A DNA stretch of 45,764 nucleotides. It comes from Synergistaceae bacterium. Lineage in GTDB: Bacteria > Synergistota > Synergistia > Synergistales > 79-D21. How positions within the stretch are numbered: position 1 is the stretch's first letter; the number at the start of each line of letters is the position of its first letter. Where the stretch lies: NCBI GenBank assembly GCA_012517195.1, contig JAAYVK010000089.1, positions 1 through 45,764 on the forward strand, in the 5' to 3' direction. The position numbers and the translations under genes were made by a program. The notes under the pieces are model-generated. The model was not told the origin of the DNA. It saw only the letters and a list, made by a program, of their open reading frames with translations, and searched no databases. Shown here in pieces: positions 1 through 11,400 of the stretch.

Positions 1-140
1 AACGGCGTGAAGTCCGCGTATCCCTTCCGCGACAGCGTCTTCGTGATCGCCGCCGTCAGCGTCGTCTTCCCGTGGTCGATGTGCCCGATCGTGCCGATGT
101 TCAGGTGCGGCTTTGTCCTCTCAAAATGCTCCTTCGCCAT
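1..140 (-). CDS. tuf: Elongation factor Tu, N-terminal fragment (gene runs off the window)
   Basis: The first 46 codons of EF-Tu, the GTPase that delivers aminoacyl-tRNA to the ribosome. The translation begins [20 protein letters not shown] and contains the P-loop GHIDHGKTT, with I where most EF-Tu proteins have V. The ATG at 140 is preceded by AAGGAGGGG at good spacing, which fixes the start. The gap to fusA is 36 bases with no promoter or terminator visible, so tuf is most likely the last or a late gene of the L7Ae-rpsL-rpsG-fusA-tuf operon. The rest lies beyond coordinate 1. It is absent from the ORF track only because it is truncated. Confidence 0.96.
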   Translation of the reverse strand, partial: MAKEHFERTKPHLNIGTIGHIDHGKTTLTAAITKTLSRKGYADFTP

Positions 141-176
141 CTTTAAACCCCTCCTTGTTTAGAACCGATCTCTTCG

Positions 177-2240
177 TCAGCGTTTCAGGACTTTTTCGGC
201 CACTTCGGGGCCGACTTCCGCATATTTCTGGAATTTCATCGTGTAGGAGGCCCTCCCGGAAGTTTTGCTCCGAAGGTCCGTCGCGTATCCGAACATTTCC
301 GCCAGCGGAACCAGGGCCCTCACAATCCTCGCATTGCTCCGCATTTCCATCCCTTCGACGCTTCCGCGCCGCGAAGCAAGATCCCCCATGACATCGCCGA
401 CATAATCCTCCGGTGTGACAACCTCCACCTCCATGACCGGTTCCATCAGAACCGGGGAAGCCTTCTTCATCGCTTCTTTGAAGGCCATGGACGCGGCGAT
501 TTTGAACGCGAGTTCGGAGCTGTCCACTTCGTGGTAACTCCCGTCGACCAGGGCGATCTTGACCCCGATGACCGGGTAACCGCCGAGGATGCCGTTGTTC
601 CTGGCCTCTTCAAGTCCCTTGCGGACCGCCGGGATGAACTCCTTCGGCACGACCCCGCCGACGATCCGGTCCTCGATTTCGAACCCGACATGATCGGGCA
701 GCGGTTCCATCTCGATAACGATGTCTCCGTACTGGCCGTGGCCACCGCTCTGCCGGACAAACTTTCCCTGTGCCCGTGCATTGTTGCGGATCGACTCCCG
801 GTAGGCCACCTGCGGGCGGCCGACCCGGACTTCGACCCCGAATTCCCGCTTGAGCCGGTCAACCAGGATTTCCAGGTGCAGCTCGCCCATCCCCTGGATG
901 ATCGTCTGCCCCGTTTCCTCGTCGACATGGACGCGGAACGTGGGATCTTCTTCCGCCAGGGCCGAAAGTCCCTTCGAAAGCTTGACCTGATCCGCCTTGC
1001 TGAGGGGCTCGACGGCGAGGTCGATGACCGGTTCGGGGAATTCCAGCGACTCAAGGACGATCGGGCGGCCTTCCTCGCAAAGGGTTTCTCCAGTCCGGGT
1101 CCCCTTCAGGCCGGGGAGGGCGATGATCGCGCCCGCTTCGGCGGTCTCCAGCTCCTCGCGCTTGTTTGCATGCATCCGGAGAATTCGCCCGATGCGCTCC
1201 CGCTTCCCGGTCGTGGCATTCAGGACGCTCTGCCCTGCGGCGATGCGGCCGCTATAGATGCGGCAGAAGACAAGACGCCCCACGAACGGATCCACCATGA
1301 TCTTGAAGGCCAGAGCCGTAAACGGTTCGTCCTCCGAGGGGATCCTCTCCTCTTCCTCGTTTGTGTCCGGGTTGATCCCCCGGATCGGAGGAAGGTCAAG
1401 GGGGCTCGGGAGGTAATCGACAACCGCGTCAAGGACAAGCTGGATCCCCTTGTTCTTGAACGCCGAACCGCAAAGGACCGGAACGATCTTCATCGCGATC
1501 GTCCCCTTGCGGATCGCCCTCTTGAGGGTTTCGAGCGGAACATCGTTGCCTTCAAGGTAGAGCTCCATCACTTCCTCGTCGACATCCGCGAGGGTTTCGA
1601 TCAGAAGCTCCCTGGCCATCATCGCATCTTCCTGGAGCTCGGCGGGGACGCTGACGACCTTGTAGTCCACGCCCAGGTCATCCTGGTAGATCACGGCCTT
1701 GAACGCGACCAGGTCCACCATTCCCGTAAAGCTGTCTTCAATTCCGATCGGCAGGTGAATCGGGAGCGGTTTCGCCCCCAGCCGCTCTCGGATCCCTTCG
1801 ACCACCGCATTAAAATCCGCCCCGACCCGGTCCATCTTGTTGACGAAGGCAATTCGGGGAACCCCGTACCGATCCGCTTGCCGCCAGACTGTCTCGGACT
1901 GGGGCTCCACGCCTCCGACCGCGCAGAATACGGCAACGGCGCCATCCAGGACGCGCATCGACCGCTCCACTTCAACAGTAAAATCCACGTGCCCGGGCGT
2001 ATCAATAATGTTGATATGAGCCTCGTTCCAAAGGCACGTTGTTGCGGCCGAGGTGATGGTGATCCCCCTCTCCCGTTCCTGCTCCATCCAGTCCATCGTT
2101 GCGGCGCCTTCGTGAACCTCTCCCATCTTGTGCTTTCTCCCCGTGTAGAAGAGAATGCGCTCGGTGGTCGTGGTCTTGCCCGCATCGATATGGGCGGCGA
2201 TCCCGATGTTTCGGATATTTTTCAGATCGAGTTTCGGCAT
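177..2240 (-). CDS. fusA: Elongation factor G
   Basis: A 687-residue translational GTPase that drives ribosomal translocation and, with ribosome recycling factor, subunit splitting. Near the N-terminus it shows the P-loop [15 protein letters not shown], the switch I stretch [10 protein letters not shown], the G3 motif DTPGHVDF and the G4 motif NKMD, followed by domains II to V; the tail [14 protein letters not shown] is typical of domain V. Length matches bacterial EF-G (about 690 aa). ATG at 2240 has GGGGAG upstream. It sits 50 bases after rpsG and 36 before tuf, the classic str operon order. Long plus-strand ORFs over this gene are shadows caused by high G+C third positions. Confidence 0.98.
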   Translation of the reverse strand: MPKLDLKNIRNIGIAAHIDAGKTTTTERILFYTGRKHKMGEVHEGAATMDWMEQERERGITITSAATTCLWNEAHINIIDTPGHVDFTVEVERSMRVLDGAVAVFCAVGGVEPQSETVWRQADRYGVPRIAFVNKMDRVGADFNAVVEGIRERLGAKPLPIHLPIGIEDSFTGMVDLVAFKAVIYQDDLGVDYKVVSVPAELQEDAMMARELLIETLADVDEEVMELYLEGNDVPLETLKRAIRKGTIAMKIVPVLCGSAFKNKGIQLVLDAVVDYLPSPLDLPPIRGINPDTNEEEERIPSEDEPFTALAFKIMVDPFVGRLVFCRIYSGRIAAGQSVLNATTGKRERIGRILRMHANKREELETAEAGAIIALPGLKGTRTGETLCEEGRPIVLESLEFPEPVIDLAVEPLSKADQVKLSKGLSALAEEDPTFRVHVDEETGQTIIQGMGELHLEILVDRLKREFGVEVRVGRPQVAYRESIRNNARAQGKFVRQSGGHGQYGDIVIEMEPLPDHVGFEIEDRIVGGVVPKEFIPAVRKGLEEARNNGILGGYPVIGVKIALVDGSYHEVDSSELAFKIAASMAFKEAMKKASPVLMEPVMEVEVVTPEDYVGDVMGDLASRRGSVEGMEMRSNARIVRALVPLAEMFGYATDLRSKTSGRASYTMKFQKYAEVGPEVAEKVLKR

Positions 2241-2290
2241 GATTTCAGGCTCCCCGGCGCCGGCAGTTCCTGCGCTGCTTCATCGCGGGT

Positions 2291-2761
2291 CTACCAGCGG
2301 TAATGCGCAAACGCCCTGTTGGCCTCCGCCATCTTGTGCGTATCTTCGCGCTTTTTCATGGATGCCCCTTCGCCCTTGAACGCATCTGTGAACTCCCGCG
2401 CGAGGCGTTCCACCATCGGCATCCCCTTCTTGGCACGGGCATACTGGATGATCCAGCGGATGGCAAGTGCTTCCGCACGCTCCGGCCCGACCTCCACCGG
2501 CACCTGGTAGGTGGCGCCGCCGACACGCCGCGGCTTGACCTCGACAACCGGCTTCACGTTATCCATGGCCTTCCGGAAAACCTCGTCGGGCTGCGTATTC
2601 AGCCGCTTCGCAGAGAGCTCCAGGGCCCCGTAGACGATCTTTTCGGCCGTGCTCTTCTTCCCGCAATACATAACGCAGTTTACGAACTTGGTAAGGGCGG
2701 GCATCCCGAAAACCGGGTCTGCCGCCTGTGTCCTTTTTCTAACGTGCCCCTTTCGTGGCAT
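2291..2761 (-). CDS. rpsG: 30S ribosomal protein S7
   Basis: A 156-residue S7, the primary 16S rRNA-binding protein that nucleates assembly of the 30S head and lies near the E-site and mRNA exit. The sequence starts [10 protein letters not shown] and contains the conserved [20 protein letters not shown] and [11 protein letters not shown] stretches. It ends with [20 protein letters not shown], a full-length C-terminus. GGGAGG sits upstream of ATG 2761. It lies 28 bases after rpsL and 50 before fusA. In proteobacteria S7 can autoregulate the str operon; no specific S7-binding structure is recognisable here. Confidence 0.98.
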   Translation of the reverse strand: MPRKGHVRKRTQAADPVFGMPALTKFVNCVMYCGKKSTAEKIVYGALELSAKRLNTQPDEVFRKAMDNVKPVVEVKPRRVGGATYQVPVEVGPERAEALAIRWIIQYARAKKGMPMVERLAREFTDAFKGEGASMKKREDTHKMAEANRAFAHYRW

Positions 2762-2789
2762 GGGCTAAAGCCTCCCTTTCCGGAAAAAA

Positions 2790-3161
2790 CTATTTCGGGC
2801 GCCGTGCCCCGTATTTCGAACGGCTCTGCCGGCGGCCTTCAACCCCGCCACAGTCCAGCGTCCCGCGGATGATGTGATAGCGCACGCCTGGCAGGTCCTT
2901 GACACGTCCGCCGCGGACAAGAACCACCGAGTGCTCCTGCAGGTTATGCCCGACACCAGGAATGTAGGCGGTCACTTCGATCCCGTTTGTGAGACGGACT
3001 CGGGCCACCTTCCTCAAAGCGGAATTCGGCTTCTTCGGAGTAACCGTGTACACTCGCGTGCACACTCCCCTTCGGGAAGGGTTCCCCTGAAGGGCGGGAG
3101 CACTGGAGCGTTCTTTCTTTTCTTCCCGCCCGAGGCGGATCAACTGACTGATCGTTGGCAC
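2790..3161 (-). CDS. rpsL: 30S ribosomal protein S12
   Basis: A 123-residue S12, the decoding-centre protein of the 30S subunit. The signature [17 protein letters not shown] and the loop [13 protein letters not shown] are intact. The loop contains the Asp that RimO methylthiolates in many bacteria. Lys residues at the classic streptomycin-resistance positions look wild type. The start is GTG at 3161, supported by AGGAGG seven bases upstream and by the family N-terminus MPTISQLI. It follows the L7Ae-like gene by 17 bases and precedes rpsG, so it is co-transcribed from the promoter at 3477-3505. Confidence 0.98.
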   Translation of the reverse strand: MPTISQLIRLGREEKKERSSAPALQGNPSRRGVCTRVYTVTPKKPNSALRKVARVRLTNGIEVTAYIPGVGHNLQEHSVVLVRGGRVKDLPGVRYHIIRGTLDCGGVEGRRQSRSKYGARRPK

Positions 3162-3178
3162 ACAAATTCCTCCTTTCC

Positions 3179-3445
3179 CTACTCGATGTTCTTCACATTT
3201 TCCCCGAGCAGCCCTGCGGCAGCCGCCTTCCGCGAAATGGCGCAGGCGCGACCCAGCATTTCCATGCTCTCACACCACTCCACCTCGAGATTCCGCTTCC
3301 CGGCTTCCTCAAGGAGTTCCTTGACCCGATCCTCTTCAGCGTCACGCGCGAGAAAAAGTTTCTGCAACTGCCCCGACCGGATCTTCCGGAAAACCTGGCG
3401 AACCCCGACCACTCTGCGGTTCGATGCCAGCTCATTCAAAGGCAC
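3179..3445 (-). CDS. L7Ae-family ribosomal protein (YbxF-like)
   Basis: A small L7Ae/L30e/S12e-family RNA-binding protein, expected to bind kink-turn RNA on or near the ribosome. I start it at GTG 3445, giving 88 aa, because a G-rich Shine-Dalgarno (AGGGGGG) lies six bases upstream and the family (B. subtilis YbxF, 82 aa) begins at this point. The ORF-track start at 3505 would place the N-terminus inside the promoter. Visible family features are the basic strand [14 protein letters not shown] and the helix [17 protein letters not shown]. Its place between rpoC and rpsL is the conserved Firmicutes-type position. The exact role in vivo is unclear. Confidence 0.88.
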   Translation of the reverse strand: MPLNELASNRRVVGVRQVFRKIRSGQLQKLFLARDAEEDRVKELLEEAGKRNLEVEWCESMEMLGRACAISRKAAAAGLLGENVKNIE

Positions 3446-3476
3446 AGCAATCCCCCCTGTGCGGACGCACCGAGAC

Positions 3477-3505
3477 ATAATATCAACCGGGGAGGCCCCT
3501 GTCAA
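3477..3505 (-). promoter_or_regulatory. Sigma70-type promoter for the L7Ae-rpsL-rpsG-fusA-tuf operon
   Basis: On the minus strand a perfect -35 TTGACA (3505-3500) and a -10 TATTAT (3482-3477) are separated by exactly 17 bases. The predicted start is near 3470, giving a leader of about 25 bases before the GTG of the L7Ae-like gene. The -35 box lies in the loop region of a long stem-loop (3485-3526) and directly after the U-rich tail of a small hairpin downstream of rpoC. Confidence 0.85.
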
Positions 3506-3526
3506 GAAAACGGGGGCTCCCCGGTT
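3485..3526 (-). other. Long stem-loop overlapping the L7Ae operon promoter
   Basis: AACCGGGGAG pairs perfectly with CTCCCCGGTT (10 bp), with an additional inner CCCC/GGGG pairing. The loop holds the -35 TTGACA. It is mutually exclusive with the small terminator hairpin at 3507-3523 because both use the CGGGG segment. In RNA reading through from rpoC it could act as an anti-terminator or 3' end structure; in DNA it covers the promoter. Function is inferred. Confidence 0.6.
3507..3523 (-). terminator. Putative intrinsic terminator of rpoBC
   Basis: About 40 bases after the rpoC stop, the minus strand reads CGGGG-AGC-CCCCG followed by TTTTCTT: a compact 5-bp GC stem, 3-base loop and U-rich tail. 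The stem is short, so read-through is likely. The tail runs straight into the TTGACA box of the next operon. The same bases can also pair in a competing, longer structure (3485-3526). Confidence 0.5.
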
Positions 3527-3560
3527 GGGGTCGTTTTCTGCCTGTTTTCTCTTAAGAGAT

Positions 3561-6500
3561 TTACGCTTTCTCGTGCATCTCGACGTGACGGTAAGCTTCG
3601 GCTCCAGTCCCTGCCGGGATGAGGTGCCCGATGATCACATTTTCCTTCAGCCCCTTGAGGGTATCAACGTCTCCCCGGACAGCGGCCTGGGCCAGAATCT
3701 GAGCCGTCTGCTGGAAAGATGCGGCGCTCATGAAGCTGTCGGTTGCCAGTGCGGCCTTGGTTACGCCATGGACAACGGGACGCCATTGCGGCTCCTCCCT
3801 CATCCTTCGGACGAAAGAAACCCGCTGGATCAGGCGCTTGGTTTCAATGGAGCTGGAGATCGGCCTGACGACAAGTTCCTGGAATTCTCCCTGGACGATT
3901 CGGTCAATGACTTCACGGCTGATCTCCGTGCCCGCGTCCGCAAGCAGTTCCCCTTTCGCGTTGCTGATCGGCTCCAGGAGGACCTTCCCGTAGGCGATGT
4001 CGCTCACCACCTGGCCCAGGAGTTTTTCCCGCGTCAGGATCTCCTGCGTCTCTCCCTCGAGCTCGACCGCCGCGATTTGTCCTTCCACCAGCCCCCTGAC
4101 AACCCTTCCGTCCAGAATCCGGCCAACGTCGTTCACCGGGTTTCCCTGGGGATTGATGGCCTGCTTGATCGGCCGGCTGAAAAACTTCTCGATCAGGTAG
4201 TGGTTCAGGGCATCTCCGATGTTATGCCTGGCCGGGGCCCGCCAAACCTTCACCACCGATGCGTTGGCCTCCTTCAGCCGTTCAAGTGCCTCCGGCGTGA
4301 GCGCCCGGTCACGGCTCAGGAACACCTTCCCGTCGGAAACGACATCCTCGGCGAGGTAGGCTCCACGCTCCAGGCTGGCCAGGGTTTCCGTATCCCTCAC
4401 GCAGAGGATCTGCGGCTTGCCGCGCGTAATTGCCAGGAGGTCCGCAAGCTCCAGAGCCGGTTTGGGCTCAATCACCGTGTGGTTTTCCAGAGAAACCGGG
4501 GCAATGAGCTCAAGTCCTTCCATCTCCCGGCGGAAAGTCGCTTCCCCGAGGATGACCCGAACCAGGCCATCCCCGTCCTCCACGGTGATCTCCCTCGCGG
4601 CTGACCCCGGCTGGAGCAGCCGCTCGATCGTGTCCGCATCGATGGGTTTTCCTTTCAGGGAGAGGACATGATCGATCCCGCTCTGTCCCTCGATGTCCCG
4701 CAATGTTTTGCCCTGCAGGAAATCCAGGGCCTCGCCGAGACACCTCTCGTTTTCCTTCCGGATCCGGTCCAGCTCCTGGTCGAGGTCATCAAGCCATGCC
4801 AGTTCGTTCGCAACGAAGGAGCTGTCCCCTTCTTCGGTGATCCGGACGCGGTTGACCGGCGCCACTTTTCTTAGGATCACCTCGATATGCTTGTTGTTGA
4901 TCGAAACACCCTGGGAGAAATAGACCTCCTGGATGCCGTCGACGAGGTATTTCTGTACCGCCTCCAGTCCCTCAACCTCGAGCAGCTGCTGCGGATCGAT
5001 ATACCCTTCTGTGAGGCACTGTCCTTTCTTCACAAGCTGGCCTTCCTCGACAAGCAGGTTTTGCGAAGCGGGAACCGTGCAGATGATCTTCTCCCCCTCG
5101 TCTTCCCCCTTGCCGATGATGACCTTGCGCTTGCCTTCCATCTCGCGGATTTCAAGCACCCGGCCGTCCGCCTCGACAAGCTGGGCGACCTTCTTGGGCC
5201 GGCGGACCTCAAAAAGCTGCTCAATCCGCGGGAGCCCCTGGGTGATGTCTTCGCCCGTCAGGCGCACGCCGCCGGTGTGGAAGGTCCGCATCGTCAGCTG
5301 GGTTCCCGGTTCGCCGATGGATTGAGCGGCCACCACGCCAACCGCCTCCCCGATGGCCACGGTTTTCCTCGTCGCGAGGTCCCTTCCGTAGCACTTTCGG
5401 CAGATGCCGTTCCGGAGCCCGCAGGTCATCGGGCTCCGAACCCAGACCGATTCGATTCCCGCATTCTCGATCTTCGCGGCGATCTCCTGGCTGATTTCAT
5501 CCCCGCCCCGGACGAGAACCTCACCCCCGGAGGGATCCTCGATGTCATAAAGGGCCGTCCTTCCGGAAATCCGGTCCGCTAGAGTGACGACCGTCTTCCC
5601 GTCCTGGACCAGGGCGCTGATCCGCGTTCCCTTGTCGGTGCCGCAATCCTCTTCGGTGATGATCAGGTCCTGCGCTACATCGACCAGGCGTCTCGTGAGG
5701 TAGCCCGACTTGGCCGTCCGCAAAGCCGTGTCGGCCAGCCCCTTCCGGGCCCCGTGAGTCGAGATGAAGTACTCGAGCATGTTCAGCCCGTCACGGAAAT
5801 TGGCCACAATCGGGTAGTCGATGATGCGCCCGGACGGATCCGCCATCAGGCCTCGGATCCCGGCCATCTGGGCAACCTGGTTCTTGCTTCCTCGAGCCCC
5901 GGAATCGATCATCATCCGGAGGGGATTGAGCTGGTCCATGTTCGCAACGATATCGTCGGCGATCTGCCTTGCCGCCTCCGACCAAAGGATTTCCTTCTGC
6001 CTCAGGTATTCTTCTTCCGTCAGGACCCCCATGCCGTACTGGGCGGAAAGCTCTTCCTCCCGCTTCATGGTTTCATCGACGGTGGTCTTCTTGCTGGGCG
6101 GGATGACCGCGCAGTCGAGTCCGAAGCTGATGCCGCTCCGGGTGGACCAGTGGTAGCCAAGGATCTTGATCGCATCGAGCATGTCAACGATAGCCGCCTG
6201 CCCGACCTTGTCGTAGGCCTTGTCAAGAAGGCTTCCGAGGTCCTTCTTCCCGATCTGCCGGTTGATGTACCGGAGATCCGGGTGGAGAACGCTGTTGAAA
6301 AGAGCCCTTCCCGGGGTTGTCTCGATCCATTCCCCTTCCCACAGCATTTTGACACGGGTGTTCGGGTGGACGACCCCGTGGTCGATCGCCGTCAGGGCAT
6401 CCTCGATATCGCGGAAGGCCATGCCTTCTCCCTTCAATCCGTCCCTCATCGCGGTCAGGTAGAAAATGCCGAGGACGATGTCCTGCGTGGGCGTCACGAC

Positions 6501-8480
6501 TGGCCTTCCGCTAGCGGGGGAAAGCAGGTTGTTGGCCGAGAGCATCAGGATGCGGGCCTCGGCCTGGGCCTCGAGCGACAGGGGGACGTGGACGGCCATC
6601 TGGTCCCCGTCGAAGTCGGCGTTGAAGGCGGTGCAGACGAGCGGCGGGAGACGAATGGCCTTCCCTTCCATCAGCACCGGTTCGAAAGCCTGAATCCCGA
6701 GCCGGTGGAGAGTGGGGGCCCGGTTCAGCATGACCGGGTGGTCCTTGATGATCTCTTCTAGGATCGCCCAGATTTCATCTCGCCCGCGCTCGATGAGTCG
6801 CCTGGCGCTCTTGACGTTCGGGGCCAGTCCCCGCTCCACCAGCTTGTGCATGACGAAGGGTTTGAAAAGCTCGAGGGCCATCTGCTTGGGCAAGCCGCAC
6901 TGGTAGATCCTGAGTTTGGGACCGATCACGATGACCGACCGCCCCGAGTAGTCGACGCGCTTGCCAAGGAGGTTCTGGCGGAAACGCCCTTTCTTCCCCC
7001 GCAGGAGGTCGCTCAAACTTTTTAGCGTACGGTTTCCCGCCCCCAGGACGGCCTTTCCCATCCGCCCGTTGTCGATGAGGGCGTCCACCGATTCCTGCAG
7101 CATCCTCTTTTCGTTGCGGACGATGATCTCCGGGGCCCTCAGTTCCTGCAATTTCCGAAGCCGGTTGTTCCGGTTGATCACCCGGCGGTACAGGTCATTC
7201 AGATCAGACGTGGCGAACCGGCCTCCCTCCAGCTGGACCATCGGACGCAGATCCGGAGGGATCACCGGGAGGACCTCCAGGATCATCCACTGGGGCTTGC
7301 TGGCGCTCTTACGGAAGTCCTCGACAACCTGCAGGCGCTTGATCAGCTTTCGTTTTTTCTGACCCGTGGTTTCGGAAATCTCTTCCCGCAGGGAGGCAGC
7401 CATTTCATCCAGGTCCAGCTTGTTCAAAAGCTGCTGGACTCCTTCAGCACCGATCCCGGCGGAAAATTCCCGATCGTAGGCGGCACAGAGGCGCTGTTCC
7501 CTTTCGAGAATGATTTCTCCCTGGGAGAAGGGGGATTCTCCGCCTTCGATGACAAGGTAGCAGGGATCTTCGATCGTCACCGTTTCCTGCTGGGCCTGGA
7601 AACGGCCAGGATATTTCTGGTTGTAGAGCTGGACCTCGCTGAGAGCCAGGACATCGTTCTTCTGGAACGGCAAATGGGCGACGGCCGTGACGACGAACGC
7701 TTCCTGGCTGCCGACAACGGCTCGCTGGATTCCGGGAAAGGCCTCCGCTCCCCCCCGCGCTTCCAGCTCGCTGGCGGAGAGGATCTCGCCCGGTCCTTCC
7801 GATTCTCCCGTCTCAATCCTGAAAGCCGGTTCGACCTTGAAGATCTCATCCCCGAAATCGGCCTTGAACCGGGCAACCTGCTGAGCGGAAACGAGATCCC
7901 CTTCGTCCAGGGGAACGTCGTCCACCTGGATCACCCGGTAGGCCTCTTCGGCCTTGAACTTCGGGTCATAGTGGGAGTGGATTCTCTCTTCCGACGCATC
8001 GATCAGGTCGCCGCGGCGGGCTAGGTCGGTTCTTCGCCCTTCCATGACGACCTTGAAAACGGGTTTTCTCCTCCGGATCGGGGCAAAGTAGACGACCTTC
8101 TCCAGGTCCTTCGTTGCCGTCCCCAGAAGGAGGCTCAGGCGGCTGGGAATTCCTCTCAGGTACCAGATATGCACGACCGGTGCCGCCAGCTCGATGTGGC
8201 CCATCCGCTCCCGGCGGACGCGGTTGTCCGTCACTTCCACGCCGCAGCGGTCGCAAAGGATGCCCTTGTACTTGGGGCCGCTCCGCTTGTATTTCCCGCA
8301 GGCGCACTCGTAGCTGCGCGTGGGGCCGAAGATCCTCTCGCAGAACAGCCCGTCCTTTTCCGGACGGAGGGTCCGGTAATTGATCGTCTCGGGTTTCTTG
8401 ACTTCCCCGCTGGAAAGTTCACGAATCCGTTCCGTGCTCGCGAGCTTGATTCGGACTCCGACGATTTCGCGGCGGCTCAT
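3561..8480 (-). CDS. rpoC: RNA polymerase subunit beta'
   Basis: A 1639-residue beta' subunit, about 400 residues longer than the plain bacterial form. Visible landmarks are the zinc site Cys59/61/76/79 (CACGKYK...CDRCG), the lid/rudder region, the active-site [10 protein letters not shown] at about 619-628 binding catalytic Mg, the second zinc cluster (CGTDKG...CRKCYG) and the trigger-loop region [20 protein letters not shown]. Two insertions stand out: about 170 residues between roughly 145 and 330, and about 310 residues between roughly 1225 and 1568, just before the conserved C-terminal [13 protein letters not shown] block. Start ATG 8480 directly abuts the rpoB TAA, with GGGGGAGG eight bases upstream, so the two are translationally linked. 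Confidence 0.98.
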   Translation of the reverse strand: MSRREIVGVRIKLASTERIRELSSGEVKKPETINYRTLRPEKDGLFCERIFGPTRSYECACGKYKRSGPKYKGILCDRCGVEVTDNRVRRERMGHIELAAPVVHIWYLRGIPSRLSLLLGTATKDLEKVVYFAPIRRRKPVFKVVMEGRRTDLARRGDLIDASEERIHSHYDPKFKAEEAYRVIQVDDVPLDEGDLVSAQQVARFKADFGDEIFKVEPAFRIETGESEGPGEILSASELEARGGAEAFPGIQRAVVGSQEAFVVTAVAHLPFQKNDVLALSEVQLYNQKYPGRFQAQQETVTIEDPCYLVIEGGESPFSQGEIILEREQRLCAAYDREFSAGIGAEGVQQLLNKLDLDEMAASLREEISETTGQKKRKLIKRLQVVEDFRKSASKPQWMILEVLPVIPPDLRPMVQLEGGRFATSDLNDLYRRVINRNNRLRKLQELRAPEIIVRNEKRMLQESVDALIDNGRMGKAVLGAGNRTLKSLSDLLRGKKGRFRQNLLGKRVDYSGRSVIVIGPKLRIYQCGLPKQMALELFKPFVMHKLVERGLAPNVKSARRLIERGRDEIWAILEEIIKDHPVMLNRAPTLHRLGIQAFEPVLMEGKAIRLPPLVCTAFNADFDGDQMAVHVPLSLEAQAEARILMLSANNLLSPASGRPVVTPTQDIVLGIFYLTAMRDGLKGEGMAFRDIEDALTAIDHGVVHPNTRVKMLWEGEWIETTPGRALFNSVLHPDLRYINRQIGKKDLGSLLDKAYDKVGQAAIVDMLDAIKILGYHWSTRSGISFGLDCAVIPPSKKTTVDETMKREEELSAQYGMGVLTEEEYLRQKEILWSEAARQIADDIVANMDQLNPLRMMIDSGARGSKNQVAQMAGIRGLMADPSGRIIDYPIVANFRDGLNMLEYFISTHGARKGLADTALRTAKSGYLTRRLVDVAQDLIITEEDCGTDKGTRISALVQDGKTVVTLADRISGRTALYDIEDPSGGEVLVRGGDEISQEIAAKIENAGIESVWVRSPMTCGLRNGICRKCYGRDLATRKTVAIGEAVGVVAAQSIGEPGTQLTMRTFHTGGVRLTGEDITQGLPRIEQLFEVRRPKKVAQLVEADGRVLEIREMEGKRKVIIGKGEDEGEKIICTVPASQNLLVEEGQLVKKGQCLTEGYIDPQQLLEVEGLEAVQKYLVDGIQEVYFSQGVSINNKHIEVILRKVAPVNRVRITEEGDSSFVANELAWLDDLDQELDRIRKENERCLGEALDFLQGKTLRDIEGQSGIDHVLSLKGKPIDADTIERLLQPGSAAREITVEDGDGLVRVILGEATFRREMEGLELIAPVSLENHTVIEPKPALELADLLAITRGKPQILCVRDTETLASLERGAYLAEDVVSDGKVFLSRDRALTPEALERLKEANASVVKVWRAPARHNIGDALNHYLIEKFFSRPIKQAINPQGNPVNDVGRILDGRVVRGLVEGQIAAVELEGETQEILTREKLLGQVVSDIAYGKVLLEPISNAKGELLADAGTEISREVIDRIVQGEFQELVVRPISSSIETKRLIQRVSFVRRMREEPQWRPVVHGVTKAALATDSFMSAASFQQTAQILAQAAVRGDVDTLKGLKENVIIGHLIPAGTGAEAYRHVEMHEKA

Positions 8481-11400
8481 TTATGCATCCTCCCCCTCGC
8501 GGGTCAAATCCTGTTCATCCGGTTCCTCTTCTTCCTCAAAAGAGGCGTCAAGCTCTTTCGGGCTGACAAAAAGCATTTCCTCCGTAACTCCGGCCGCAGA
8601 GGGAGGCAGCAGATCCTCGCCCGACTCCAGGTCCAGATCGACAATCGCCGGGCGCGGCCTCGGCGTTCCCGGGGCTCCCATTTCCTCGTCCTCGTCCTCA
8701 AGCAGGATCTCGCCGACCGTCCCGTCGTCGTACATGATCTCGACATCCAGCGCAAGGCCCTGCAGTTCCTTGACGAGCACCCGGAAGCTTTCCGGCACCC
8801 CGGGCTTCGTCAGGTTCTGTCCCTTCACGATCCGTTCATAGGTTTTCAGGCGTCCGCGGATGTCGTCGGATTTCACCGTCAGGATCTCCTGAAGGATATG
8901 CGAGGCCCCATATCCCTCGAGGGCCCAGACCTCCATCTCCCCGAACCGCTGGCCGCCAAACTGGGCTTTTCCTCCCAGCGGCTGCTGGGTGATCAGGCTG
9001 TAAGGGCCGATGGAGCGGGCATGGATCTTGTCGTCCACCAGGTGGATCAGCTTCAGCATGTACATGTAGCCGACGGTGACCTTGTTTTCCATTGCCTCCC
9101 CGGTCCTGCCGTCGTAGATCGTGATGCGGCCGTCCGCGGCCATCTCTGGATAGGGCCCCTCGGCAAGCTTCCTGACGCCGTCGAAGATGTCCTGCTCCGT
9201 CGCCCCCTCAAAAACCGGGGTCGATACCTTCCAGCCGTTGTGGACCGCAACGAATCCCATGACCGTCTCCATGACCTGCCCGAGGTTCATACGGCTCGGA
9301 ACACCGAGCGGGCTGAGCACGACATCGACCGGGGTGCCATCCGGAAGGTAAGGCATGTCCTCGACAGGGAGGATTTTCGAAACGACCCCCTTGTTCCCGT
9401 GACGGCCCGCGATCTTGTCCCCTTCCGAGATCTTCCGGAGCTGGGCCACGTAAACCTTGACCACCTCGTTCACGCCGGGGCTCAGGTCGTCGCTGTTCTG
9501 GTCGATCGTCAGGCGCTTGACGGAAACCACCTTGCCCCCCTCTCCGTTCGGGACCCGCATGGACGTGTCCCGGACCTCGCGGGCCTTCTCCCCGAAGATG
9601 GCCCTTAAAAGCTTCTCTTCCGGGGACTGGTCGGATTCTCCCTTGGGCGTCACCTTGCCGACAAGGATGTCCCCGGCCCTCACTTCCGCCCCGACCCGGA
9701 CGATGCCGTTCTCGTCCAGATTCTTAAGGGCGTCTTCACCGACATTCGGGATATCCCGGGTGATTTCCTCGGGCCCCAGCTTCGTATCCCTTGCCTCGAC
9801 TTCATACTCCTCGATGTGGATGGAGGAATAGTGGTCTTCCTGCACGAGCCTCTCGTTCAGGAGGATCGCGTCCTCGAAGTTGTACCCTTCCCAGGAGACG
9901 AAGGCAACGAGGACATTGCGGCCGAGAGCCAGTTCCCCGTGATCCACGGACTGGCCATCAGCGATGATTTCCCCGGCTTCGACAGTATCGCCGCTAGAAA
10001 CGATGGGGCGGTGGTGGATCACGGTGCCCTGGTTGGACCTCCGGAATTTCGTAAGGTTGTATGAATCCAGCGAACCGCCGGCGGTGCGGATTTCAATCCG
10101 GCTGGCGTCCACAAACTCCACCGTCCCCGAGCGCCGCGCCCTTACGCAGCAGCCGGAATCCTTCGCGATATGGTGCTCGATTCCCGTCCCGATGATGGGA
10201 GCCTGGGGAAGAACGAGGGGAACAGCCTGCCTCTGCATGTTCGATCCCATCAGGGCCCGGTTCGCGTCGTCGTGTTCCAGGAAGGGGATCAGGGCCGTCG
10301 AGATCGAAACAATCTGTTTTGGGGAAACATCCAGGAAATTGATTTTCTCGGGTTCGACCGTCTCGATCTCCCCCCGGAATCGGACATGGACATCGGGTCC
10401 CAGGATCCGGCCCTGCTCGTCCACCGGGGTGTTCGCCCTTCCCACGAAGAATTCGTCCTCTTCGTCTGCCGAAAGGTACTCGATCTCGTCCGTCACCCGC
10501 CCCTCAACGACCCTCCTCTTCGGCGTCACGAGGAAGCCGTAGTCGTTGATTCGAGCGTAGGTTGCGAGGGAGGTCACGAGCCCGATGTTCGGACCTTCCG
10601 GCGTTTCGATCGGACAAACGCGCCCATAGTGGGTGTAGTGAACGTCACGCGCCTCGAACCCTGTCCGCTCCCGGCTGAGGCCCCCGGGGCCCAGCGCTGA
10701 GAGCCGGCGCCTGTGCGTCAGCTCGGCCAGCGGGTTTGTCTGGTCCATGAACTGGGAAAGCTGGGCTGAACCGAAGAATTCCCTCAGGGAAGCGGAAATG
10801 GGCCTGACGTTGATCAGGTCCTTTGCCGTAGCGCTGGTCAGGTCGGGGAGCGTTGTCATCCTTTCCTTGGCGATCCGTTCCATCCTCAGAAGACCGATGC
10901 GCACCTGGTTCTGGAGAAGTTCACCCACGGCCCGGACCCGCCGATTCCCCAGATGGTCGATGTCGTCTTCCTTTTCCTCCCCGTTTCGAAGCTGCAGGAT
11001 CCCCTTGATGATGGCGACGATGTCATCGACCGTCAGAAGCCTCTGGCTCTCGGGGATGTCGAGGCCCAGCCGCTTGTTGAGCTTGTAGCGGCCGACACGG
11101 CCGAGGTTGTACCGGCGGGTGTCGAAAAAGAGCCCGTAGACGTATTCCTTGGCGTTTTCCATTCGCGCGGGTTCGTTCGGGCGAAGGCGGCGGAAAAGCT
11201 CCAGGACCGCGTCCTCCCCCGAGCGGGAGGGATCCCGCTCCAGGGTTGCCGCGATCGCGTTGTCCACATCCCAGACCCAAACGCTCGTCAGGCCCATCTC
11301 GAAGAGCAGCTCAAGGTGTTCCTTCGTCAGCCGGTCATTTCGCCGGATCAGGACCTGGCCTTCCTTGTCCGGGATCGCTTCGGCCAGGAGACGGCCGCGA

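Noticed and set aside
531-2303. 590-aa plus-strand ORF antisense to fusA
   Set aside because: Exact shadow of fusA. The high G+C third-position bias leaves the opposite frame open; the protein has no recognisable domain.
2874-4604. 576-aa plus-strand ORF
   Set aside because: Crosses the opposite strand of rpsL, the promoter region, the L7Ae-like gene and the rpoC 3' end; low-complexity composition and no motif.
8169-9608. 479-aa plus-strand ORF
   Set aside because: Antisense shadow spanning the rpoB/rpoC junction.
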